NCBI GenBank assembly: GCA_011524535.1
Contig: WTKD01000012.1
Span: 1 to 60,871, forward strand
DNA from: Spirochaetaceae bacterium
GTDB taxonomy: Bacteria; Spirochaetota; Spirochaetia; WTKD01
Reading direction: 5' to 3'
Length of the DNA: 60,871 nt
Shown: piece by piece, positions 17,474 through 26,183 of the stretch
Position numbering within the stretch: position 1 is the first letter of the stretch
How the letters are laid out: every line of letters starts with the position of its first letter
Program-made: the position numbers and the translations under genes
The notes under the pieces: model-generated
The model's database searches: none
Seen by the model: only the letters and a program-made list of their open reading frames with translations
Told to the model about the DNA's origin: nothing

Positions 17474-18822
17474 TGAATGGTAAAGAGCTCACGCCAAAAG
17501 AAATGGTGAACTTGCTGGATAAGTACATCATAGGCCAGTCGGATGCGAAACGGGCAGTTGCTGTTGCACTTCGTAATCGATATAGAAGAAAACGCCTTTC
17601 CCAAGAATTACAAGACGAGGTTGCTCCTAAAAATATCATCATGATAGGACCTACAGGAGTAGGAAAGACAGAGGTTGCTAGGCGACTATCAAAAATAACT
17701 CGGGCCCCCTTTGTTAAAGTAGAAGCGACGAAATTCACCGAGGTTGGATATGTTGGTCGCGATGTTGAGTCAATGATACGAGACTTGATGACTGTGGCGG
17801 TCAATATGGTAACGGATGAGCTTCGTGGCCGAGTACAAAAGGATGCAGAAATCAGGACAGAAGAAGTACTTATAGATCTTTTGGTGCCTTCACAAAATAC
17901 TTCCTTTCCTCAACAAAACAAGGACGCATCTGAGATTGTGGTTCCCATCGATGCGAGAGAGTTTATAAGAAAACAACTCAGAGAAGATAAATTAGATAAA
18001 AAGCAAATCGAAATTGAGGTGAGAGGAAAATCACCATCGATAGAAGTTTTTTCAGGTACCAACATAGAAGAGATTGATTTTAAATTTGGTGGATTGGGTA
18101 ATATCTTTGGAGGCACAAGCAAGAAAAAAAAGACTACTGTCAAGCAAGCCAGAGATATTCTTTTTCAACAAGAAGTAGAAAAATTGATTGATCAAGATCA
18201 AGTCTCTGAACTGGCTCGAGAGAAAGTTGAAAACAATGGGATAGTGTTCATAGATGAGATAGATAAAATTGCGTATAGAGATGGAGGCGGGCATGGCCCC
18301 GATGTGAGTCGTGGCGGGGTACAAAGGGATATTCTTCCCATCGTTGAAGGGTCTCAGGTAAATACAAAATATGGGACGGTAGATACCTCACATATCTTGT
18401 TTATCGCTGCGGGTGCTTTTACTCATACCAAGCCAAGTGATCTTATGCCCGAACTGCAGGGACGTTTTCCGATTCGTGTTGAACTCAACGCTCTTACCAA
18501 GGAAGACTTTAAACGTATATTGATAACTCCTCAGAATGCTCTGATTACTCAATACAAGGCATTGTTATCTGTTGAGGGAGTTACGATTGATTTTACAGAA
18601 GAATCTATTGATTATCTTTCTGAGATAGCTGTACAAGTTAACACAAAAACAGAGAACATAGGGGCCCGGAGATTACATTCCATTTTGGAATATCTTCTTG
18701 AAGAACTATCATTTGAGGCAGATGCTCTCAGTGGGCAGACCATACAAATAACAAAGAACTATGTAAGTGAGAGACTAGATAGCATTGCTGAGGACACAGA
18801 TTTATCTTGTTATATTCTCTGA
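17473..18822 (+). CDS. hslU: HslU, ATPase subunit of the HslUV protease
   Basis: A 449-residue AAA+ unfoldase. Walker A GPTGVGKTEVARRL is near residues 59-72, Walker B IVFIDEIDKIAYRDGG near 257-271, and sensor/Arg-finger region ELQGRFPIRVEL near 330. The I-domain lies between them (about 110-240). The C-terminus ends DTDLSCYIL, like the family's short hydrophobic tail that inserts into HslV. The start is GTG and overlaps the hslV stop by one base. It is the last gene before the flagellar block. Confidence 0.96.
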   Translation: MNGKELTPKEMVNLLDKYIIGQSDAKRAVAVALRNRYRRKRLSQELQDEVAPKNIIMIGPTGVGKTEVARRLSKITRAPFVKVEATKFTEVGYVGRDVESMIRDLMTVAVNMVTDELRGRVQKDAEIRTEEVLIDLLVPSQNTSFPQQNKDASEIVVPIDAREFIRKQLREDKLDKKQIEIEVRGKSPSIEVFSGTNIEEIDFKFGGLGNIFGGTSKKKKTTVKQARDILFQQEVEKLIDQDQVSELAREKVENNGIVFIDEIDKIAYRDGGGHGPDVSRGGVQRDILPIVEGSQVNTKYGTVDTSHILFIAAGAFTHTKPSDLMPELQGRFPIRVELNALTKEDFKRILITPQNALITQYKALLSVEGVTIDFTEESIDYLSEIAVQVNTKTENIGARRLHSILEYLLEELSFEADALSGQTIQITKNYVSERLDSIAEDTDLSCYIL

Positions 18823-18833
18823 GTACAAAAAAG

Positions 18834-18863
18834 AACTTTAAAAAGGTTTTTGATTGCCGAGGT
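18834..18863 (+). promoter_or_regulatory. Weak candidate flagellar promoter before flgB
   Basis: The 56-base gap between hslU and flgB contains AACTTTAA (18834-18841) and, 14 bases on, GCCGAGGT (18856-18863). The second element matches the first five bases of the sigma-28 -10 box GCCGATAA. The -35 match (TAAAGTTT) is poor and the spacing is not exact. Proposed because this is the largest gap at the division/flagellar junction and a sigma-28 gene lies at the far end of the cluster. Confidence 0.25.
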
Positions 18864-18878
18864 TAGTAAGAGGCTTTT

Positions 18879-19298
18879 ATGTTTGAAACGACTAATTTTG
18901 GAAAGTTTACTGATATTGTTCACAGGTCAATGGATACGAATGCATATAGAAGGTCAGTTATTGCCGATAACATCGCCAATGCTGATACCCCAGAGTTTAA
19001 ACGAAGCGTAGTCAATTTTGAAACCATGCTCGGATATGCATTATCGACGGAAAAACAACCTCGTTTTCGAACGGCGGTGACTAATGAACGTCATATAGCA
19101 TTTTCTCGTAGTATGGACTATAAAGAAGTACGACCACGAAGAATTCTTGATTTCACAAATTCCACCAAGAATAACGGCAACAACGTGGACATAGAACAAG
19201 AAAGCGTTTTGGCGATGCAAAATCAACTGAGCTATGAACTCATGATACAATCAATGAATAATTCTTTTGACAGAATTAATATGGTAATAGGCGGGTGA
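18879..19298 (+). CDS. flgB: Flagellar proximal rod protein FlgB
   Basis: A 139-residue rod protein with the N-terminal rod/hook motif AYRRSVIADNIANADTPEFKR split over residues about 22-42, and a C-terminal helix (LAMQNQLSYELMIQSMN). It forms the cell-proximal part of the periplasmic flagellar rod with FlgC and FliE, exported by the flagellar type III system. It is the first gene of the flagellar cluster, followed by flgC after 7 bases. Confidence 0.95.
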   Translation: MFETTNFGKFTDIVHRSMDTNAYRRSVIADNIANADTPEFKRSVVNFETMLGYALSTEKQPRFRTAVTNERHIAFSRSMDYKEVRPRRILDFTNSTKNNGNNVDIEQESVLAMQNQLSYELMIQSMNNSFDRINMVIGG

Positions 19299-19305
19299 AT
19301 TAATA

Positions 19306-19764
19306 ATGGGCTTGTTTAGTACAATAAATACAGCTGCTTCGGGGCTCACAGCACAGCGTCTTAGACAGGACGTGATAGCGAACAATATTGCGAACGCAAC
19401 TACGACGCGTACTACCGAAGGGGGTCCATTTCGAAGAAGTAGAGTTCTTCTTAGACCACGGGTTGATCAGCCGTATTGGCAAAGCCCTTTTTTGCCCCGA
19501 CCATTGGATCATGGTGTAGGCAAGGGTGTGCGTGTAGTTGAAGTACAAAAAGATTATGATGCACAAGTGAGGTTGGTGTACGATCCAACTCATCCAGATG
19601 CTATTGTTTCGGGTCCACGGGCGGGATATGTTGAAATGCCCAATGTAGATGTCGTTACAGAGATGGTTGATTTGATCTCAGCTGCACGATCCTATGAGGC
19701 AAATATTGCGGTTATAGACGGATCAAAAACGATGTATCAGCAGGCTCTACAAATAGGATCATAA
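19306..19764 (+). CDS. flgC: Flagellar proximal rod protein FlgC
   Basis: A 152-residue rod protein. The N-terminal motif GLFSTINTAASGLTAQRLRQ leads into DVIANNIANATTTRT. The FlgC-specific GYVEMPNVDVVTEMVDLI and the C-terminal SAARSYEANIAVI helix are present. It stacks on FlgB in the rod. Spacing to fliE is 15 bases. Confidence 0.96.
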   Translation: MGLFSTINTAASGLTAQRLRQDVIANNIANATTTRTTEGGPFRRSRVLLRPRVDQPYWQSPFLPRPLDHGVGKGVRVVEVQKDYDAQVRLVYDPTHPDAIVSGPRAGYVEMPNVDVVTEMVDLISAARSYEANIAVIDGSKTMYQQALQIGS

Positions 19765-19779
19765 TAATGAGGAGGATAT

Positions 19780-20178
19780 ATGATATTTCTTGATCAAAAT
19801 CAGGCACAGGGTGATATTTTTGTGTTGAATAGGACGCATGAGGCGCATTTTGCGGGCAGGCGAGATTTGGATGCTTTGGTAAGTGGGGCGGAACCTCAGA
19901 GGAGTGCGGTGGTGAGCGAATTTAATTCGTTACTTCAAGATGCTATTGAAACTCAAGATACTTCACTTATAGAAGCGAGCATGCAGGGAGTGGAAGAAGT
20001 GAACAGACTCCAATTGGAGAGCGATGCACTAGCCTTACAGGCCATCATTGACCCCGATTCGGTTGATGCACATGATGTTTCTATTGCTGCTGCAAAAGCA
20101 CAAATGAGTTTGCAAACCACTAAAACGATTGTGGATCAGGTGTTACAGGCGTATAGATCTATTATTAGTATACGATAA
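19780..20178 (+). CDS. fliE: Flagellar hook-basal body protein FliE
   Basis: A 132-residue protein linking the MS ring to the rod. The C-terminal half has the family pattern SIAAAKAQMSLQTTKTIVDQ followed by VLQAYRSIISIR. It is slightly longer than the usual 100 residues or so because of an N-terminal extension (residues 1-45). A good ribosome binding site (GAGGA) precedes the ATG. Confidence 0.92.
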   Translation: MIFLDQNQAQGDIFVLNRTHEAHFAGRRDLDALVSGAEPQRSAVVSEFNSLLQDAIETQDTSLIEASMQGVEEVNRLQLESDALALQAIIDPDSVDAHDVSIAAAKAQMSLQTTKTIVDQVLQAYRSIISIR

Positions 20179-20214
20179 TTTGGCTTAGGCCAACGTTCAG
20201 TGGGAGGTGAACGT

Positions 20215-21891
20215 ATGGAATGGTTACGAAATCTTTATTCGCAAATTAGCGAAGCATGGTCCAAATGGAGGACCTCACAGAAAATAATTCTGTTTAGTAT
20301 AGTTGGTGTGGTGGTCATTGGCTTCGTACTTGTTGCGTTGTTCAGTTCAAATCCGTCAACGTATCCCTTGTTTACACGTGGTATTCAAGATGAGAATACA
20401 CTTGCTCAAATTACACTTAGACTTGATCAAGAGAACGTGGAATACTCGGTTACACCAGATAACATTGTCCAATTAACGAGTCGTTCAGACGCTCTTCGTA
20501 TGCGAGCATTGTTAACAAGAGAAGATCTCGTGCCGCTTGAGGTAGATCCCTGGGAACTATTCGATATTCAACGTTGGACGCAGACCGATTTCGAACGTAA
20601 TGTGAATCTCAGAAGAAGTATCATTCGTGAACTCGAACAGCATATAGCAGCTCTGAGTGATGTTGATTCGGTAAACGTTACCGTAGTATTACCCGAGGAA
20701 CAACTTTTCCAAGAACAGCAAAATCCTGTTACTGCATCTATCATTATTACCCCAAAACCGAGTTCAGACATACGAGAAAACAGGGCGAAAATTGAGGGAG
20801 TTGAAAAACTCATTCTTCTTGCGGTCGAAGGTCTTACCGCAGAAAATCTTTCGATTACCGATCAATATGGTATAACGCTGAATGATTTCGAAAATCTTGC
20901 AGAATTTGACAGACTGGAATTAACTAAGAGAGAGCGCGATTTAATACAAGACGAAGAAAGGAAACTCAAAGATTCCATTGTTACTGCTTTGTCGAGTATT
21001 TTCAGCGAGGATAGAGTCGAATTAATCAACATAACGGTTGACATGGATATGAGTCGTAAATCGCAGGAGACTCAAGAAATATTTCCCATCGAAACGGTCC
21101 CAGACAATCCTCTTACTCCCTATTCAGAAAGAGAGTTTGTCTTGACAGTACCCCGATCAACCGAAGAGATGGAAGAGCGATACGAAGGAACTGGGTTTAA
21201 CCCTGAAGGTCCGCCTGGACTTGAGGGGCAAACCCCGCCAGCTTACAAAGATTTAGAAGGTATCATTGGACGATGGTCGAATGATGAAAATCGTATAAAC
21301 AACGAGATGAATATGAAGGTCATAACGGAAGAAAAAAGTCCAACTATTTCACGGATTACGGCTTCTGTTGCGATTGATGGTGTTTGGAGATGGGTGTATG
21401 ACGAAGAAGGAAATGTTGTTGAAAATCTAAATCGAAGTATAGAACGAGAATACATACCGGTGAGTGACGAAGCGCTGACAAAAGCCTTGGAGTTAGTGAA
21501 AAATGCGATTGGCTACGACGTAAATCGAGGTGATCAGGTTAGCGTTGAAAATATTAGTTTCGATAGACGAGCGGAATTCATGGAAGAAGATGACGCGTAT
21601 TTTCGTGCTAAACAGACACGATTATTGAGCATATATCTAGGGATAGGAGTTGGTTCTATGTTGGTATCTTTTCTCATTGTTCGTTTGATTACCAAGGAAA
21701 TTGAACGAAGGCGAAGGCTCCGTGAGGAACGTCTGGCACGACAATACCAGGCAATGCGTGAGGCAGCCCTAAAAAGAGATCAAGCCGAAGATGAGGGGCC
21801 AACCCTGGAAGATGAAATTATTGCATTGGTACGCGAAAGACCAGCTGATTCTGCTCAAATGCTTCGCACGTGGATAATGGAGGAAGAATAA
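20215..21891 (+). CDS. fliF: Flagellar MS-ring protein FliF
   Basis: Builds the MS ring and part of the C ring interface in the inner membrane. From the ATG at 20215 it has 558 residues, with GGGAGGTG at the right distance; an in-frame GTG at 20200 would include this site. Two transmembrane helices are seen (about residues 25-45 and 469-491). Ring-building motifs between them begin with STYPLFTRGIQDENTLAQI. A Pro-rich linker lies near residues 325-345. The C-terminus, which binds FliG, ends DSAQMLRTWIMEEE. The stop overlaps the fliG start (TAATG). Confidence 0.96.
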   Translation: MEWLRNLYSQISEAWSKWRTSQKIILFSIVGVVVIGFVLVALFSSNPSTYPLFTRGIQDENTLAQITLRLDQENVEYSVTPDNIVQLTSRSDALRMRALLTREDLVPLEVDPWELFDIQRWTQTDFERNVNLRRSIIRELEQHIAALSDVDSVNVTVVLPEEQLFQEQQNPVTASIIITPKPSSDIRENRAKIEGVEKLILLAVEGLTAENLSITDQYGITLNDFENLAEFDRLELTKRERDLIQDEERKLKDSIVTALSSIFSEDRVELINITVDMDMSRKSQETQEIFPIETVPDNPLTPYSEREFVLTVPRSTEEMEERYEGTGFNPEGPPGLEGQTPPAYKDLEGIIGRWSNDENRINNEMNMKVITEEKSPTISRITASVAIDGVWRWVYDEEGNVVENLNRSIEREYIPVSDEALTKALELVKNAIGYDVNRGDQVSVENISFDRRAEFMEEDDAYFRAKQTRLLSIYLGIGVGSMLVSFLIVRLITKEIERRRRLREERLARQYQAMREAALKRDQAEDEGPTLEDEIIALVRERPADSAQMLRTWIMEEE

Positions 21892-22955
21892 TGGCAGATT
21901 CGTTTAAAACTCCTTCATCGGGGGGAAATGTAACTGTTGGTGGACGCAAAGGAGAAAAAGTTCTTACTGGGCGACAAAAATGTGCAATTTTTCTCATTAC
22001 GATTGGTGCGGAGATATCGGCAGAGATATTTAAACATCTGCGAGAAAACGAAATAGAATCCCTGACATTTGAAATATCACAAATAGAACGTATCGAGTCC
22101 GCTCAAAAAGAAGCTGTACTAAAAGAATTTCAAGAGTTGATGGCTGCGAAGGACTTTATTACGTTGGGGGGCATAGATTACGCACGTGAGCTTTTGGAAA
22201 AGGCGGTTGGTTCTCAGAAAGCTGGAGATATCATAGGCAAACTGACATCCAATATGCAAGTCAGGCCCTTCGATTTTATTCGTAGGACGGATCCTTCACA
22301 TTTATTCAACTTCATACAACAAGAACATCCTCAGACAATAGCGCTTATATTGGCTTATCTCGAGCCTGAAAAAGCATCACAAATACTGGGAAGCTTGTCT
22401 CCAGATATTCAATCGGATGTAGCAAAACGAATTGCAACGATGGATCGAACATCTCCTGAAGTGTTGCGTGAAATTGAATTGGTATTGGAAAAGAAGCTTG
22501 CAATACTTTCCTCCGAGGATTACACCTTGGCGGGTGGTATCGATAACATCGTTGATATATTAAACCTGGTAGATCGAGCAACAGAAAAATTGATTATTGA
22601 ATCGCTAGAAGAAGAAGATCCCGAACTAGCGGAAGAAATCAAGAAGCGTATGTTTGTATTTGAGGATATTGTATTACTCGATGATCGATCGCTTCAGAAA
22701 GTGTTGCGTGAGGTTGATAATTCAGAACTTGTTAAAGCTTTGAAAGCCGTTGACACAGGTGTTCAGGAGAAAATATTTAGAAATCTCTCGAAACGTGCTG
22801 CAGGTCTTTTGAAGGATGATATGGAGTTTATGGGACCGATTCGCATAAAAGAAGTAGAGGAATGTCAGCAGCATATTGTATCGCTCATTAGACGTCTGGA
22901 GGAACAAGGAGAGATCGTTGTTGCTCGACCGGGAGAGGATGAATTGGTGATCTAA
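21891..22955 (+). CDS. fliG: Flagellar motor switch protein FliG
   Basis: A 354-residue C-ring protein that interacts with the MotA stator to generate torque. The start at 21891 overlaps the fliF stop; the upstream in-frame ATG at 21870 is inside fliF. Visible are the armadillo segment HPQTIALILAYLEPEKASQI, the central MFVFEDIVLLDDRSLQKVLR (with the EHPQ region), and the charged torque helix near VQEKIFRNLSKRAAGLLKDD. Position corresponds to the motor FliG (FliG2) of Borrelia and Treponema. Confidence 0.97.
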   Translation: MADSFKTPSSGGNVTVGGRKGEKVLTGRQKCAIFLITIGAEISAEIFKHLRENEIESLTFEISQIERIESAQKEAVLKEFQELMAAKDFITLGGIDYARELLEKAVGSQKAGDIIGKLTSNMQVRPFDFIRRTDPSHLFNFIQQEHPQTIALILAYLEPEKASQILGSLSPDIQSDVAKRIATMDRTSPEVLREIELVLEKKLAILSSEDYTLAGGIDNIVDILNLVDRATEKLIIESLEEEDPELAEEIKKRMFVFEDIVLLDDRSLQKVLREVDNSELVKALKAVDTGVQEKIFRNLSKRAAGLLKDDMEFMGPIRIKEVEECQQHIVSLIRRLEEQGEIVVARPGEDELVI

Positions 22956-23857
22956 TGCCGAGGAATGTAATACGAACACAGAATGTGGTGAAACTGGCTG
23001 GAGCAAAAATTATTCCAAATCAGTTGTCTTCTGAGATAGACAATCAGGATGCCGAGGTCACATTACGATCATATAACGATCGTGTAAGAGAGCTTCGAGA
23101 AGAAACTCAAAACATTGAACGTAAAAATAAAATTCTTCTTGAAACATTGGTTGCGAAAGCAAAGGATGATGCTGCAAAACTTATCGAAGAAGCGAGCAGA
23201 CGTGGGGAATCTTTGCTTGAAGGGAAAATAGCTGAAACCGATATGGTTCGCGACGAATTGGATAGTAAAGCAGAGAGAATTATTGCGGACGCAGAAGAAA
23301 AAGCAAAAAAAACCTTAGAATTGACCCAACAGAAAGCAGAGAAAATGGTTTCGGAAGCGCATCAGAAAGGGTACGACGAAGGTCTAGCGCAGGGGCTCGC
23401 GAAGGGTGAATCTGACAGTGTTCAGATTGTTGAGCAGCTGCATGTTATGCTCAATAAAGTGATTGAACGTCGTAACGATATGGTAGAGGAGCTCGAAGAG
23501 CAAATAGTGGACATTATTTTGCTCATGGTGCGCAAAGTTGTAAAGGTAATGAGCGAACGCCAGCAGTCTGTAGTGATTGCAAACATCAAGCATGCCTTGG
23601 CGAGGCTCAAAAGACAAGTAGATGTTATTCTTCGTGTAAATATTAAGGATTTGAATATTGCAAATGAACACAAGGAAAAGATATTAAAATTCAATTCACA
23701 GATTAAACGATTAACCATAGTCGAAGATACCACCGTTGATCCTGGTGGTTGTATCGTTGAAACTGATTATGGCAAAGTAGATGCACGAGTTCGCACGCAA
23801 TTGGAGGAAATTGAAAAACAGGTTCATGCGCTGAATCCGGTGAATACAAGTAAATAG
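22955..23857 (+). CDS. fliH: Flagellar export stator protein FliH
   Basis: A 300-residue peripheral-stalk protein of the flagellar type III export ATPase. It has a long charged coiled coil (residues about 45-150) with GYDEGLAQGLAKGESD near 141-156, and a C-terminal FliH/V-ATPase-E-like domain (IILLMVRKVVKVM to the end). It overlaps fliG by one base and abuts fliI with no gap. In spirochaetes FliH forms spokes linking the ATPase to the C ring (family knowledge). Confidence 0.92.
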   Translation: MPRNVIRTQNVVKLAGAKIIPNQLSSEIDNQDAEVTLRSYNDRVRELREETQNIERKNKILLETLVAKAKDDAAKLIEEASRRGESLLEGKIAETDMVRDELDSKAERIIADAEEKAKKTLELTQQKAEKMVSEAHQKGYDEGLAQGLAKGESDSVQIVEQLHVMLNKVIERRNDMVEELEEQIVDIILLMVRKVVKVMSERQQSVVIANIKHALARLKRQVDVILRVNIKDLNIANEHKEKILKFNSQIKRLTIVEDTTVDPGGCIVETDYGKVDARVRTQLEEIEKQVHALNPVNTSK

Positions 23858-25153
23858 ATGTCTCTCATCGACAAATATGTACAGGCAATTGATAATCTCG
23901 AAACCTTCCGTAGTTTTGGTCAAATTACGAATATTGGTGAGATCATTATGGAAAGTAAGGGCCCCGATGTTGTTTTGGGAGAATTATGCGAAATAGAACA
24001 ACACGATGGAAGTACGGTATTTGCTGAAGTTGTGGGGCTGCGAGAAGATCGTGTGCAGCTTATGGTGTTTTCAGAAGCTAGAAACCTGCAATTAGGGGCC
24101 CATGTCTACGCTACCGGTGATAGTTTGCGCGTTCCGGTGGGTGAATCTGTCCTTGGGACAATCATTACTCCGCGCGATAGCGTTCAACACAGCATAGGGA
24201 AAAAAACCGTTTCTATTCACAATACTGCTCCGGCAGTAGATCAGCGCGCACCCATTGATCAACAATTTTATACGGGCATTCGTGCGATAGATGGTCTCAT
24301 TCCTATTGGGAAGGGACAGCGGATGGGCGTTTTTTCGGGTAGTGGTGTAGGTAAATCGACGCTTCTTGGTTCTGTGGTGAAAAATTCTACTGAAGGAATA
24401 AATGTTATTGCACTTATCGGTGAGCGTGGGAGGGAAGTTCAGGAATTCATAAAGAATATCCTTGGTCCCCAGGGAATGGAAAGATCCGTGTTGGTGGTGT
24501 CCGGGTCGGATGATCATCCAATTTCACGCGTACGTGCAGCCTCGATGGCCATGCGAATAGCCGAATATTTTCGCGATGCTTCACACGATGTATTGTTTGT
24601 CTTCGATTCGGTAACACGTTTCGCACGAGCGCTTAGAGAGGTTGCTCTTGCAAGAGGAGAAGTGCCTGCATTTCGTGGTTTTCCACCATCGGTAGATTCG
24701 ATGATTCCAAAATTACTCGAGCGTTGCGGAAAGACCGATAAAGGTACAATCACGGGGTTATTCAGTGTTTTGGTTGAAGGAGATGATCTAGACGAGCCCG
24801 TTTCTGATATGCTCCGGGGAACTTTGGATGGTCACATAATTCTATCAAGGAAATTAGCTCGTAGGGAGCATTATCCGGCTATAGATGTGCTTGGTTCTGT
24901 TTCTCGATTGGCATCGGTTATTTGTAATGAAGAACACAAAGCCTGCATGAGGCAAATCAGACAGCAGATGGCCATATACGATGAATCGGAAGATCTTATT
25001 CAAGCTGGAGTTTATCAGGCTGGGAGTAGTGAACGTTTAGATTATGCAATACATATTCGAGAGAAATTGTTACAATTCTTGCAACAATCCACCGATCAAA
25101 ATGCCTTCAAAGGGACTGTGCTGCCTAGTATGCAGCAAATAATAACGCCATGA
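23858..25153 (+). CDS. fliI: Flagellum-specific export ATPase FliI
   Basis: A 431-residue F1-beta-like ATPase. Walker A SGSGVGKSTLL is near residues 159-169 and Walker B HDVLFVFDSVTRFA near 244-257. GERGREVQEF and the SDMLRGTLDGHIILSRKLA region are present. It energises unfolding and delivery of export substrates. It starts directly after the fliH stop and overlaps fliJ by 4 bases. Confidence 0.97.
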   Translation: MSLIDKYVQAIDNLETFRSFGQITNIGEIIMESKGPDVVLGELCEIEQHDGSTVFAEVVGLREDRVQLMVFSEARNLQLGAHVYATGDSLRVPVGESVLGTIITPRDSVQHSIGKKTVSIHNTAPAVDQRAPIDQQFYTGIRAIDGLIPIGKGQRMGVFSGSGVGKSTLLGSVVKNSTEGINVIALIGERGREVQEFIKNILGPQGMERSVLVVSGSDDHPISRVRAASMAMRIAEYFRDASHDVLFVFDSVTRFARALREVALARGEVPAFRGFPPSVDSMIPKLLERCGKTDKGTITGLFSVLVEGDDLDEPVSDMLRGTLDGHIILSRKLARREHYPAIDVLGSVSRLASVICNEEHKACMRQIRQQMAIYDESEDLIQAGVYQAGSSERLDYAIHIREKLLQFLQQSTDQNAFKGTVLPSMQQIITP

Positions 25154-25563
25154 GATCGGTTCGTGCACTAACACTTATTAAATCCATACGCGAACACGAA
25201 AAAAAAGAGGCGGAGAGGCTTCTGGCGCGGAGTGTACAGTTAGTGGAGAAATACAGAAGATCACAGAATCAATATTCTACACTTTTTAACTCAATAGTCT
25301 CGACAAAGAAGATTTCAGCTCAATCCCTGTCTATGATGCATCACATGGAAGAAGCACAATTCGCCATGAATGAAATGATAACACAAGAGAAAGAAATAAT
25401 AGATAAGAAAAAAGAGGATTATATCCAGAAAAAAAACAAGGAAAAAGTTATTTCCAATTTATTAGAGATAAAGGAACGAGAACAAAAAATGGAACGTAAC
25501 AAACTTGAACAATCATATCTAGATGAAATCGCACAGATAAGTAAGAGAGGAGGAAATCGATGA
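25150..25563 (+). CDS. fliJ: Flagellar export chaperone FliJ
   Basis: A 137-residue, almost entirely helical, highly charged protein predicted to be an antiparallel coiled coil. This matches FliJ, the stalk-like partner of FliI. Sequence is poorly conserved across bacteria, so the call depends on size, composition and the fliI-fliJ overlap. The stop overlaps the flbB start by 4 bases. Confidence 0.85.
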   Translation: MRSVRALTLIKSIREHEKKEAERLLARSVQLVEKYRRSQNQYSTLFNSIVSTKKISAQSLSMMHHMEEAQFAMNEMITQEKEIIDKKKEDYIQKKNKEKVISNLLEIKEREQKMERNKLEQSYLDEIAQISKRGGNR

Positions 25564-26183
25564 GGAGAATTCTTGAAGGCTTTTTGTATATTTTTCTTAT
25601 TGCGATTGTAGTATTGGGATTTACTGTGTGGTTTGATTATCTCGAGGTAATACAGGCTCCTCGTTTTCTTGACTCGTTTTTGCAACTGATAGGATTGCAG
25701 GAGGAAAGCACCGAAGAGACTCCAAATCTCTTGGGCATGGAATCGCCCTGGGTTATCGAGAGAATTCGATTGGAGAAAGAACGGGAAGAGTTACAATCTA
25801 GAGTGGAATCCTTGGAACAACAGCAGTTGGAAATTTCAAATAGGCAGAAAGAACTTGATGCTCTCCAAACTTCCCTGCTCCAGGAAGAAACCTCGCTCGA
25901 AGAACAAAAAAAATTGCTTAATCAGATTTTGAATAACTACGAAGATAAAGATGCAGTGATACAGCAAAATACAGAAGCTTTGCTCAATATGCCTCCGGTT
26001 GATGCCGTTGAAATCCTCGTAGAATATGAGGACCAACAACTCATAAATGTACTCCGTATGGCTGATAGACTCGCAGAAGAAGCTCGAAATGCATCTTTTG
26101 TGCCGCTTTGGCTGTCGCTGCTTCCACCAGACAGAGCAGCGCAGGTACAGCGCAAAATGACGGTTAAGCCGCAGAGTGAATAA
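25560..26183 (+). CDS. flbB: FlbB-type periplasmic flagellar collar protein
   Basis: A 207-residue protein with an N-terminal transmembrane helix (about residues 5-26), a Glu/Gln-rich coiled coil (about 60-130) and a C-terminal MgtE-N/MotE-like helical domain (about 137-200, MPPVDAVEILVEYEDQQLINVL). The topology and position between fliJ and fliK match FlbB, which in Borrelia forms the base of the spirochaete-specific periplasmic collar and helps stator recruitment. It is not known outside spirochaete-like motors in this form. It overlaps the next gene by 8 bases. Confidence 0.87.
   Translation: MRRILEGFLYIFLIAIVVLGFTVWFDYLEVIQAPRFLDSFLQLIGLQEESTEETPNLLGMESPWVIERIRLEKEREELQSRVESLEQQQLEISNRQKELDALQTSLLQEETSLEEQKKLLNQILNNYEDKDAVIQQNTEALLNMPPVDAVEILVEYEDQQLINVLRMADRLAEEARNASFVPLWLSLLPPDRAAQVQRKMTVKPQSE

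Noticed and set aside
18841-18852. AAAAAGG-TTTTT element after hslU as an intrinsic terminator
   Set aside because: The A/T arms are short and lack a GC stem. More likely part of an AT-rich promoter region.
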